This document shows, in pieces, positions 1 through 7,953 of a stretch of 64,000 bases of DNA. The position numbers were made by a program, and so were the translations under genes. Every line of letters begins with the position of its first letter. The first letter of the stretch is position 1. A model generated the notes under the pieces. That model ran no database searches and was not told the origin of the DNA. It saw only the letters and a list, made by a program, of their open reading frames with translations. The stretch is from contig JAJDDJ010000008.1 of assembly GCA_029260395.1 (NCBI GenBank), positions 43,623 through 107,622 on the forward strand, written 5' to 3'. The DNA comes from Phycisphaerales bacterium. GTDB lineage: Bacteria > Planctomycetota > Phycisphaerae > Phycisphaerales > UBA1924.

Positions 1-2
1 TG

Positions 3-647
3 GTGATCTTGGGCATCTCGGTCGTGCTCTGGTGGCTCGGGACGTACCCACAGAGCCCGCCGCCGAGAGAAGCGGTCGAGCTGCAAGCCGTGGCGACGGC
101 CATCGAGACGACGGGCCAGGAAGTGTGGGTGCTCGAAAGCAGGCCCGCGTTTGGGCTTGTGCAGGGCGAGGCGGTCAGCGCCGCGGAAGTGCGCGCGCAG
201 GCCGAGTCAATCGCAGCGCGGCACTCGGCCAGGCGAACCGTGCTCGGAAGGTTGGGCGCCACGATGCAGCCCGTGTTCGAGCCGCTCGGCTACGACCGGC
301 AGCTCGTGATAGGGGTGCTGGCGAGCTTCGCGGCGCGCGAGGTTTTTGTCTCGACGATGGCCGTGCAGGTGATCGGTCGCGAGGACTTCGATGAGGACAA
401 CGGTATACAAGACGCGCTTGCGAATGCCAAACGCGACGATGGCACGCCGGTGTTCGGCACGGCTACAAGCTGGTCGCTGCTGGTGTACTACGTGCTCGCG
501 ATGCAGTGCCTACCCACGCTGGCGGTGACGGCGCGCGAGGCCGGCGGCTGGAAGTGGGCGGGGCTTCAGCTCGGGTGGATGACGATGCTCGCGTATGTGC
601 TCGCAGCGGCGGCGTACCGCATCGCATTGGCCATGGGGGCGAGCTAG
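3..647 (+). CDS. feoB: Ferrous iron transport protein B, C-terminal part (5' end outside window)
   Basis: The reading frame is already open at the left edge and ends at TAG 645-647, so only the last ~214 residues are present and the GTG at position 3 is an internal codon. The fragment matches the membrane gate region of FeoB: a helix near the start (ILGISVVLWWLGTYP), a long charged loop, then GYDRQLVIGVLASFAAREVFVSTMAV, followed by two more hydrophobic segments. FeoB imports Fe2+ across the inner membrane using an N-terminal GTPase domain, which lies outside this window. A 46-residue membrane protein starts 2 bases after the stop and is probably co-transcribed. Confidence 0.88.
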   Translation: MILGISVVLWWLGTYPQSPPPREAVELQAVATAIETTGQEVWVLESRPAFGLVQGEAVSAAEVRAQAESIAARHSARRTVLGRLGATMQPVFEPLGYDRQLVIGVLASFAAREVFVSTMAVQVIGREDFDEDNGIQDALANAKRDDGTPVFGTATSWSLLVYYVLAMQCLPTLAVTAREAGGWKWAGLQLGWMTMLAYVLAAAAYRIALAMGAS

Positions 648-649
648 CG

Positions 650-790
650 ATGCCGGTGGGCGACTGGCAGTTCTGGGTGGTGACACTCGTCACTCTGGTG
701 GTGGGGGCAGTGGCGGTGCGGTCGCTGGTGCCCCGCAGAAGGCGCTCCACGCGGGTCAGCCTGACGATCAATCGCGATCGGCCGGCCTGA
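650..790 (+). CDS. Small single-helix membrane protein downstream of feoB
   Basis: A 46-residue product starts at ATG 650, two bases after the feoB stop, so translation is probably coupled. Residues ~5-26 form one hydrophobic helix (WQFWVVTLVTLVVGAVAVRSLV), followed by an Arg-rich patch (PRRRRSTR) that should stay in the cytoplasm. Small membrane proteins next to feoB are common; some are Cys-rich, but this one has no cysteine. A role in assembling or tuning the Feo transporter is inferred from position only. The frame could be extended upstream into feoB, but the ATG right after the stop is the economical start. Confidence 0.6.
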   Translation: MPVGDWQFWVVTLVTLVVGAVAVRSLVPRRRRSTRVSLTINRDRPA

Positions 791-848
791 ATCCGCTCCA
801 GCCGGGGGCATGTTCGGGGTCTTGGCCTGGATCGGGTATGCTCGGCGG

Positions 849-1148
849 ATGATGAAGATCCTCGGGCTGCTCTTGCTGCTGATTGGGGGCGTGATCATGC
901 TCACCGGCGGGGGGCTGGCGATGCTCGAGTTAGCGGGCATCTACTCGCACGCGCTGTCGGCGGATCCGCTGGCAGTGCCGGAGCAGAGCGAGCAAGAGAC
1001 ATCGGACGCGATGTTCCGCTGGCTCGTGATCGGGGCCTTAGGGTTTCCGTTGTTCGTCGCTGGATCTGCCATGCTCAAGGTCGGGCTGATCCGCAAGCTG
1101 TACCGCAAGGTGAGCCAGCGTCACGCGCTGCCCCTCGACAGTTTGTAG
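849..1148 (+). CDS. Small two-helix membrane protein, unknown function
   Basis: A 99-residue product from ATG 849 (a second ATG follows directly at 852). It begins with a hydrophobic Leu/Gly-rich segment (KILGLLLLLIGGVIMLTGGGLAML), has a short acidic stretch (EQSEQETSD) and then a second hydrophobic segment (WLVIGALGFPLFVAGSAML), ending with a basic tail (RKLYRK). No family was recognised. It lies between the feoB pair and the CoA-transferase gene on the same strand, with 16 bases to the next start, so it may be co-transcribed with that gene. Confidence 0.6.
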   Translation: MMKILGLLLLLIGGVIMLTGGGLAMLELAGIYSHALSADPLAVPEQSEQETSDAMFRWLVIGALGFPLFVAGSAMLKVGLIRKLYRKVSQRHALPLDSL

Positions 1149-1164
1149 CTGTTAAGATGAGGCC

Positions 1165-1830
1165 ATGCCACTCGACCGCGAACAGATCGCCAAGCGTGCC
1201 GCCATGGAACTGCGTGACGGCTTTATCGTCAACCTCGGCATCGGAATCCCGACGCTGGTGGCCAATTACATCCCGGACGGGCTTGATGTCTGGCTGCAAT
1301 CCGAGAACGGCCTGCTCGGGATGGATCGCTTCCCGACCGAGGCTGAGCTTGACGCGGACCTCATCAACGCGGGCAAGCAGACGGTGACCGCCCGCGCGGG
1401 CGCGAGCTTCTTCTCGTCTGCCGACAGCTTCGCGATGATCCGCGGCGGGCACGTCGATTTGTCGATTCTTGGTGCGATGGAGATCAGCCAGGACGGCGAC
1501 ATCGCCAACTGGATGATCCCCGGCAAGATGGTCAAGGGCATGGGCGGGGCGATGGACCTGGTCGCGGGCGTCGAGCGGGTGGTGGTGACGATGGAGCACT
1601 GCAATCGCAAAGGCGCCTCGAAGATCATTCCCGAGTGCTCGCTGCCGCTTACGGGCAAGCGGTGCGTGGACTTGATCGTCTCTGATCTGGCGGTGCTTGA
1701 AATGGACCCCAAACGCGGGCGGTTCGTGCTGAAAGAAGTCGCACCGGGCGTGAGCGCGGACGAGGTCCGGGAGAAGACCGCAGCGGAGATCATCATCGAG
1801 GGCGAGCCCGAGGTGATCGCGGTCGATTGA
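1165..1830 (+). CDS. 3-oxoacid CoA-transferase subunit B (SCOT/AtoA type)
   Basis: A 221-residue protein, the normal length for a CoA-transferase B subunit. It carries IVNLGIGIPTLVANYIP and SENGLLG, in which Glu47 is the catalytic residue that forms the glutamyl-CoA intermediate. Later blocks (FALIRGGH-like, ANWMIPGKMVKGMGGAMDLV, VTMEHCNRKGASKI) fit the whole length. The enzyme moves CoA between a 3-oxoacid and succinate or an acyl donor, in ketone-body or acetoacetate use. The A subunit is normally encoded directly upstream, but no such gene is here; the neighbours are a small membrane protein and a convergent unrelated gene. Acetoacetate or succinyl-CoA specificity cannot be told apart. Confidence 0.9.
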   Translation: MPLDREQIAKRAAMELRDGFIVNLGIGIPTLVANYIPDGLDVWLQSENGLLGMDRFPTEAELDADLINAGKQTVTARAGASFFSSADSFAMIRGGHVDLSILGAMEISQDGDIANWMIPGKMVKGMGGAMDLVAGVERVVVTMEHCNRKGASKIIPECSLPLTGKRCVDLIVSDLAVLEMDPKRGRFVLKEVAPGVSADEVREKTAAEIIIEGEPEVIAVD

Positions 1831-1891
1831 TCGATTCTTTGACAAGCCGAGGGCTTGCGCGTTCGGCTTGCAAGAAGCACATCGGGCGCAC

Positions 1892-1920
1892 AAAAAGAGC
1901 CCCGGGCGTGACCGGGGCTC
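1892..1920 (-). terminator. Rho-independent terminator of the minus-strand gene at 1964-2719
   Basis: A perfect 9-bp inverted repeat (GAGCCCCGG at 1897-1905 and CCGGGGCTC at 1912-1920) with a 6-base loop. Read on the minus strand the hairpin is followed by TTTTT (complement of 1892-1896). It lies 44 bases past the stop of the minus-strand gene. On the plus strand there is no T tract after the stem, although the hairpin could still help stop read-through from the CoA-transferase gene. Confidence 0.85.
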
Positions 1921-1963
1921 CGAGGGAGAGATTGCTTTGAGCGGGCCTACTTGAGCGAACGGC

Positions 1964-2719
1964 TCAGCCTTCGCCGCCGTCGCCTTCTGGCAACGCGGGA
2001 ACGGCTGCTGGGGTGGGAGCGGGCGGCAAGCTCGACTCGCGGCCGAGTGCATCGTCAATCACGCGGGTGAACTCGTCGGCGATGTTCACCGTGAACTCCT
2101 TGTCCTCGATGCCTGCAGTATCGGCCTCGGCCTGCATGTTGGCGATGACCTGCATGAGCTCCTCGGGCGTGGTGTTCTTGGGGTCCTTGATCGAGATGTT
2201 TACGTTGCCGGCCTGCACCTTGACCGCGCCGTTGGGGTCGCTGATAGGTGCAATGGCATCGTCGATCTTGGTTTGGGGGATCTGCTCGGTCGTCACGCCG
2301 GTAATGAATCGGCTCATCTGCTTGCGGGCCTCGGCCTTCTGCTCGTCGGTGAGGGCTTCGTTCTTGGCGTAGTACGTCTTGTCGAACCCGAGAACGATCG
2401 CTGCCGGAAGCACGGGGCCTTCCACCACACCCTCGACGATCAGCCCGAACTCTTCCATCGTGAGGTCGCCAGCCCGGAAGCGGTCCATCAGACCGCCGAT
2501 CTCCGTTTCAATGGCGAGCCGCTGCTCCTCGGGCAACTCTGCTTGAGCGACGGCCTGATTCATCACGTCCTGCATGGGTCCCGCGACCCAGCCCCGCCAG
2601 TTGTTCATGACGAACCAGCCGCCGATGACCAGAGCGATGATCGCCAGTGCCAGCACCACAAGGCAGCCGACCCAGAAATTGCCCGGGCGCGTGCCCGATT
2701 GTCCTCTATGAATTCTCAT
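1964..2719 (-). CDS. Membrane-anchored protein of unknown function
   Basis: A 251-residue protein with a short basic N-terminus (MRIHRGQSGTRPGN), one long hydrophobic segment at ~15-40 and a soluble, acidic, mostly helical remainder ending in a Pro/Ala/Gly/Glu-rich tail. The body should lie outside the cytoplasm, anchored by the N-terminal helix. No known family was recognised. It is a single-gene unit: a terminator follows it and it is divergent from the M19 dipeptidase gene, with 62 bases between the starts. Confidence 0.7.
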   Translation of the reverse strand: MRIHRGQSGTRPGNFWVGCLVVLALAIIALVIGGWFVMNNWRGWVAGPMQDVMNQAVAQAELPEEQRLAIETEIGGLMDRFRAGDLTMEEFGLIVEGVVEGPVLPAAIVLGFDKTYYAKNEALTDEQKAEARKQMSRFITGVTTEQIPQTKIDDAIAPISDPNGAVKVQAGNVNISIKDPKNTTPEELMQVIANMQAEADTAGIEDKEFTVNIADEFTRVIDDALGRESSLPPAPTPAAVPALPEGDGGEG

Positions 2720-2781
2720 GCGTTGGTCCTTTCCTTCACCGCGTGAGCGGCGTCCGCTGAGTTATTCGGTAGCCTAGCCCC

Positions 2782-3840
2782 GTGATTGCACCCACCACCT
2801 TGTTTGATGGCCATCTTGACCTCGCGTACCTGACCGAGATCGGCCGGGACATGCACGCGGATCTCGACGACTGCCGGGGCCGGTTGCAGCCCGCAGCCGT
2901 CACGCTGGCCTCGCTGGCCGCGAGCCCGGTTCGGGCATGCCTGGGGACGATCTTCACTGAGGCACTTCCTGACGCTGGTGCGCCAAACGCCGAGACCGGC
3001 CCGTTCGCCTACCCAGCCGGAGATGCTCTGGCGGCACGGGCTGCGGGCCTCCGGCAGTACAAGCTGTACCAGGCGTGGCACGAGGCGGGGGTGATCCAAC
3101 TCATCGACCCGGCTGAGCGCACGATCCGGGCCGATGGGCCCCTCGCGGTCGGCCTGCTGATGGAGAGCGCCGACCCGATCGAAACCCCGGACCACATCGA
3201 CGAGTTCACGGGTCTGCTCGCGGTGGGGCTTACGTGGGGCACGGGCTCGCGCTACGCCGCGGGCAACATGAACCCCGCGAACGACAACCCGGGCCTGACC
3301 GCGCTGGGGCGCGAGCTGCTCGACCGCTTCGACGAGCGCCACATTCTGCACGACCTGAGCCATCTATCGGACCGAGCGACGGACGATGTGCTGGGCCACA
3401 CGAGCGCGGTGGTGGTGGCGAGCCACTCGAACTGCCGGGCTGTGTCGAGCTTGGGTGATGCCACGCGCGACCAGCGCCAGCTCGCCGACGAGACCATCGC
3501 CGAGATCGGCAAGCGCGACGGGTTGGTGGGGCTCAACCTGTACGCGGGCTTTGTGGATGCCGACTGCTCACATTGGGGGAACCGATCGGGCCAACGCCCG
3601 ACCATCGCTCAAGCGATCGACCACGTGGAGCACGTCGCGAGCATCATGGGACACAAACGCGGCGTCGCACTGGGGTCGGACCTCGATGGCGGGTTCGATG
3701 CCAAGTGCCTGCCAGCAGGGATTGACACGCCCAGCGACCTAACGAAACTGCTCGATGAACTGGCGAAGCGCAACTGGAGCGATGAGGACATCCACGCCTT
3801 CGCCTGGGGCAATTGGGCGCGTGTGCTGCGATTGGTCTAG
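2782..3840 (+). CDS. Membrane dipeptidase-like metallopeptidase (family M19)
   Basis: A 352-residue protein with the amidohydrolase-fold zinc-binding pattern of renal dipeptidase: FDGHLDLAY near the N-terminus (His11, Asp13), LLMESADPIE containing the bridging Glu, HDLSHLSD and ASHSNCRA with the two further His ligands, and ALGSDLDGGFD near the C-terminus. Family members hydrolyse dipeptides, including D-residue dipeptides. No signal peptide is visible, so the enzyme should be cytoplasmic. The start is GTG 2782. The 3' end overlaps the convergent hrpA gene by 4 bases. Confidence 0.9.
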   Translation: MIAPTTLFDGHLDLAYLTEIGRDMHADLDDCRGRLQPAAVTLASLAASPVRACLGTIFTEALPDAGAPNAETGPFAYPAGDALAARAAGLRQYKLYQAWHEAGVIQLIDPAERTIRADGPLAVGLLMESADPIETPDHIDEFTGLLAVGLTWGTGSRYAAGNMNPANDNPGLTALGRELLDRFDERHILHDLSHLSDRATDDVLGHTSAVVVASHSNCRAVSSLGDATRDQRQLADETIAEIGKRDGLVGLNLYAGFVDADCSHWGNRSGQRPTIAQAIDHVEHVASIMGHKRGVALGSDLDGGFDAKCLPAGIDTPSDLTKLLDELAKRNWSDEDIHAFAWGNWARVLRLV

Positions 3841-6800
3841 ATTGACCTTGCTGCCTCGATCTGCTCTTCCATCCGCTTGATCGAGATCGGCACGCTTGTT
3901 TTGAGTTCCTGTGCGAACAACGACACGCGAAGCTCGTTGGTCAGCCACGCGAGTCGATCGACCTCCACCGGGGCTTTGCCACGCTGTGCGAGTTCGGTGA
4001 TCTGGCGTTCGATCGCGTGGACCTGCCGCATGGCGGCGGCGTCGCGTGCGAGGCTGCCGGATCTGAGCTTGGTGAGCCGCTTATCGATGCTGGTGATGAA
4101 GCGTTCGAGGTGATTGGCCCAGCTCGCTGGCGTGGTCGTCAGAAATTGCGGCCCGGTCAGGCGATCGAGGTGCCTGGCCATGTCCGCGAAAGCGGGCTCC
4201 CACGCTGCGGGCCTGCGGTCGCCAAGCGCCAGCGTGATGCGGTGGCGGATGCCGAGCAGCTTGGCCGCATGCTCGACAAGGGCCTGAGCCGTGCGCATCG
4301 CAGTGTCGCGCGCGCGCACCGCGCGGGCCTCAAACTCAGTCTTGGTCATGGGCAGGTCTTGTGCGCTCAGGTCAAAGGCGCGGTCGGCGGCTGCGAGCAG
4401 CAGCTCATCGCGAAGCTGGCCCGCACTGCCCAGCGGGGCGTAGGCGGTGGCGGCCCGCTCGAATCCGGGCAGTCGGCGTGGGTCGAGCTTGAGGTCTTTC
4501 TTGAGCAGATTCGCGCCGAGCCGGCGGATGCCCGCGTGCGAAGCGGCATGCGCAGCATCCTGCGACGTGCGCAGCTCAAGGTCGACTCCGGTGTTGGCGC
4601 CATGGCCCGCACCAGTTCCGGCATCAACGATGGCGACGTACGCCGTGCGCGCAGTCTTACCGGCTCCGATGGTGACCGAAGCTGGCGGGTCGTCGAACGT
4701 CCACGCGGCAAACCCCCGCTGGGGGTAGGTGTCCGAGGCGAGGGATCTCTGCGATGCTTCAACGACTGTGGCGAGGCGGGTTTGCAGGGCGCGCACGTCG
4801 CGGTCCTGGTCGATGACCTTGCCGTCGGCATCGACCACCCGCACCAGCAGCCGAAGCTCATCGGGCAACGCCGCAGGGTCCATGGTGTGTGGCTCGATCT
4901 TCACGCCGGCGTGCGAGCAGACTCTGGCAGCGATCGCATCACTAAGCGAGCCCTCGGGCGTGAGCGTTCGGCAGGCATCGACGGCCTTGGGGATATCGAG
5001 CTGTCGGCGGATGAGCTTGGGAAGCTGGCGAAGCAGGGCCTCGGCGAGTTCGGGCAGCCGTCCCGGCACGAGCCACGCGCATCGATCGGGATCGAGCGCG
5101 GGCAGGTCCGCGATGGGCACATCAACGCTCACGCCGTCGCGGTCGGTGCCCGGATCGTGCGTGTAGCAGAGTCGCAGGGGCGTTCCGAACTGTTCGTGCT
5201 CGTCGGGGAAGGCATCCGCCGAGGGGCCTTCCAGATCGCGCAAGAGGTCGGCCACGGTGAGCGATGCGGGCCGGGCGTTCTTGGTCCAGCGTTCGAGGCG
5301 TTTCTGGCTATAGACCTCGGTGGGAACGTGCGCACGGAACCAGTCGAGGGCAGCGTCTTCAACACCCAGCGCGCCGCGGGCGCGGAGCTTGTGCTCGTGG
5401 GCGAGGGCATCCTCGATCGCGCGCATGCTCCGGCCCAACCAGCGCGATCGGGTGCGCACATCGCCGGTAACAAGCGCCTGCTCGGTGAAGATCTCGTGGG
5501 CAGCGGGCGGGTCGATGGGGCCGTAGTGAACCGTGCTGTTGGCGCTGAGCTCGATTGCGCCGAGCGATCGGCGTTCGCTCGCGAGCACTTGGCCGGTGGG
5601 CGCGTCCCATCGGGGGTCGGTGTGCTGGCGTTTGAGCAGCGGTCCGGCGGCGTCCTCAATCCACGAGGGCTCGACGCGCGCACACAGCCGGGCGTACAAC
5701 CGGCTCGTGCGCACAAGCTCGGTGGCGACGACCCAGTTTGGTTTCTTGCTGGCGAGCGCGGAGCCCGGGAAGATGGCGAACCGCTGGCCGCGCTGGTCCT
5801 CGTACTCCCACTGGCGGCTCTTGGGGTCTTTCTTGTCGAGCTTTTTGCCCACGCCTTCGAGCAACCCGCTGAGCAGCGAGCGGTGCAGCGGCTCGTAGAG
5901 CTGGTCGTCTTTGAGCGACGAGTCTCTGGCTCGGTACCCGCTGGCCGCGAGCATCAGGCGTATCTGCCGGTGGGTGGCACGCCACTCGTGGAGCTTGCGG
6001 AACGTGAGGAAGCGTTTGGCGCATTCTTTCTTGAGACGCGACGAGCCGAGTTGGTCGGAGGATTGCTCAAACCATTGCCAGATATTGAGCAGCACCATGA
6101 AATCGGAGTGCTCGTGGCGGAACTCAAGCTGGGCCTGATCGGCGGCCTCTCGCTTATCGAATGGCCGCTCGCGAGGGTCTTCGCCCGCGAGCACGCTGAC
6201 GATGGCGGTCGCCTCGTGCAGCACGTTGTGCTCGGCGGCGGTGAGCAGCACCCGGCCGAGCTTAGGGTCCAGGGGCAGCCTCGCGAGCGTTCGGCCTGTT
6301 GGGGTTAGGTGGCGGCGCTCATCCAGCGCGCCGAGCTGGGTGAGCAGCTCGTAGCCGTCGGCGATTCGGCGGGCCTCGGGCGGATCGATGAACGGGAAGT
6401 CCTCGACAGCGCCCAACTTGAGCGCGCGCATCTGCAAGATGACCGCAGCGAGCGACGACCGCAGGATCTCGGGATCGGTGAATTCGTCGCGGGTGTCGTG
6501 GTCCTGCTCTGAGTAGAGCCGCACGCAGACTCCCTCGGCGACTCTGCCGCATCGGCCGGCGCGTTGGCGCGCCGAGGCCCGGCTGATGGGTTCGATCTCC
6601 AGCCGTTGGACTTTGGAACGCGGCGAGTAGCGGTTGATGCGCGCCAGGCCGCTATCGATCACGTAGCGGATGCCGGGGACGGTCAGCGAGGTCTCGGCGA
6701 CGTTGGTTGATACGACTACGCGGCGTCTGCCGTGGGGCTTGAAGATCTGGTCCTGGTGGTGGTGGGCCAGGCGGGCGTAGAGCGGCAGCACCTCGGCGGA

Positions 6801-7727
6801 GTCGCCCAAGCGGCGTTCGAGTTCGCGGGCGGTCTCGCGGATCTCTCGCTCGCCGGGCTCGAAGACGAGCACATCGCCGCGCTGCTCGCCCCAGAGCTTC
6901 TCGACAGCGTCGGCCACGGCTTCGGCCCGGTCGGCACCCTCAATCGGCGGCTCGTGGCGGACCTCGACGGGGTAGGTTCGGCCTTCGACCGTGAGGATGG
7001 TCGCGGGGTTGCCAGCCGCATCGGCGAAGTGGTCGGCGAACCGCTGAGGATCGATGGTCGCCGAAGTGATGACGACCTTGAGGTCGGGCCTTCGGGGCAG
7101 CAGCCGGCGCAGGTAGCCCAGCAGGAAGTCGATGTTGAGGCTGCGCTCGTGGGCCTCATCGATAATGAGCGCGTCGTAGGCGAGCAGGTCGGGGTCGGAC
7201 TGGACCTCGGCGAGCAGGATGCCATCGGTCATCAGCTTGACGAGAGTGCCGGGGCTGGTCTTATCGCCGAAGCGGACCTTGGAACCGATCTGCTGACCGA
7301 GCGGGACATCAAGCTCGCTTGCAATGCGAGCCGCGACCGAGCGGGCCGCGAGGCGGCGTGGCTGGGTGTGCCCGATGGTGCCCGCGACGCCCATGCCGAG
7401 CTCGAGCAGGATTTTTGGCAGCTGGGTGGTCTTGCCCGAGCCGGTGTCGCCGCACACAACGACGACCTGATGATCGCGCACAGCTTGCGCAATATTGGCG
7501 GCTTTTTGGCTTACGGGCAGTTCGGGCGGGTAGGTGAGCCTGGGGACGCTGGCCTCGCGCGTTTGGCGGAGGGCCGCGGACTGCTCAGCGCGGTCAGCGA
7601 TGGTCCGCAGGGCATCAGGATCGGGCGTGGCCCGGTCGAGGCGATGGAGGCGGGCGGTGAGGCGACGCGCTTCGGCGAGCATGGCCGAGTCGATGAGGGC
7701 TTGAAGATCGCGTCGTTCGGTGCTCAT
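3837..7727 (-). CDS. hrpA: ATP-dependent RNA helicase HrpA (DEAH box)
   Basis: A 1296-residue protein, close to the ~1300 residues of Escherichia coli HrpA. Walker A is at about 93-100 (GDTGSGKT) and the DEAH box at about 190-193 (IIDEAHERSLN). They are followed by VITSATID (motif III), VVSTNVAETSLTVPGI (motif V) and RQRAGRCGR (motif VI). A long HrpA-specific C-terminal region follows the helicase-associated domain. HrpA is a 3'-5' RNA helicase that rescues stalled translation on some mRNAs. The gene stands alone, convergent with the dipeptidase gene and divergent from the large pseudokinase gene. Confidence 0.95.
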   Translation of the reverse strand: MSTERRDLQALIDSAMLAEARRLTARLHRLDRATPDPDALRTIADRAEQSAALRQTREASVPRLTYPPELPVSQKAANIAQAVRDHQVVVVCGDTGSGKTTQLPKILLELGMGVAGTIGHTQPRRLAARSVAARIASELDVPLGQQIGSKVRFGDKTSPGTLVKLMTDGILLAEVQSDPDLLAYDALIIDEAHERSLNIDFLLGYLRRLLPRRPDLKVVITSATIDPQRFADHFADAAGNPATILTVEGRTYPVEVRHEPPIEGADRAEAVADAVEKLWGEQRGDVLVFEPGEREIRETARELERRLGDSAEVLPLYARLAHHHQDQIFKPHGRRRVVVSTNVAETSLTVPGIRYVIDSGLARINRYSPRSKVQRLEIEPISRASARQRAGRCGRVAEGVCVRLYSEQDHDTRDEFTDPEILRSSLAAVILQMRALKLGAVEDFPFIDPPEARRIADGYELLTQLGALDERRHLTPTGRTLARLPLDPKLGRVLLTAAEHNVLHEATAIVSVLAGEDPRERPFDKREAADQAQLEFRHEHSDFMVLLNIWQWFEQSSDQLGSSRLKKECAKRFLTFRKLHEWRATHRQIRLMLAASGYRARDSSLKDDQLYEPLHRSLLSGLLEGVGKKLDKKDPKSRQWEYEDQRGQRFAIFPGSALASKKPNWVVATELVRTSRLYARLCARVEPSWIEDAAGPLLKRQHTDPRWDAPTGQVLASERRSLGAIELSANSTVHYGPIDPPAAHEIFTEQALVTGDVRTRSRWLGRSMRAIEDALAHEHKLRARGALGVEDAALDWFRAHVPTEVYSQKRLERWTKNARPASLTVADLLRDLEGPSADAFPDEHEQFGTPLRLCYTHDPGTDRDGVSVDVPIADLPALDPDRCAWLVPGRLPELAEALLRQLPKLIRRQLDIPKAVDACRTLTPEGSLSDAIAARVCSHAGVKIEPHTMDPAALPDELRLLVRVVDADGKVIDQDRDVRALQTRLATVVEASQRSLASDTYPQRGFAAWTFDDPPASVTIGAGKTARTAYVAIVDAGTGAGHGANTGVDLELRTSQDAAHAASHAGIRRLGANLLKKDLKLDPRRLPGFERAATAYAPLGSAGQLRDELLLAAADRAFDLSAQDLPMTKTEFEARAVRARDTAMRTAQALVEHAAKLLGIRHRITLALGDRRPAAWEPAFADMARHLDRLTGPQFLTTTPASWANHLERFITSIDKRLTKLRSGSLARDAAAMRQVHAIERQITELAQRGKAPVEVDRLAWLTNELRVSLFAQELKTSVPISIKRMEEQIEAARSI

Positions 7728-7953
7728 GCGGGGGCAAACGGTAGGGAGAACGGGGCTATGAGCGGGCTAGCGGCGGGCTAGAGGCAAGCTTGGGCGGGGA
7801 TGAAGCCCGGGATTGCCACCGGGTAAGGATGGACCCGGGGGCTGGTTTCCTTTATCGTTGGTGGTGGTTTGATCGCCTCGGACGGTGTCCGTGGCGGGCT
7901 TTGGTGTGGACTCATGCTGGCGACGGCTGTTGGCGTGGGTGTGTGGAGGCGCG

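Noticed and set aside
4017..6308. 763-residue plus-strand open frame inside hrpA
   Set aside because: It lies wholly antisense to the conserved helicase gene, has Gly/Arg/Ala/Val-rich composition and no motif.
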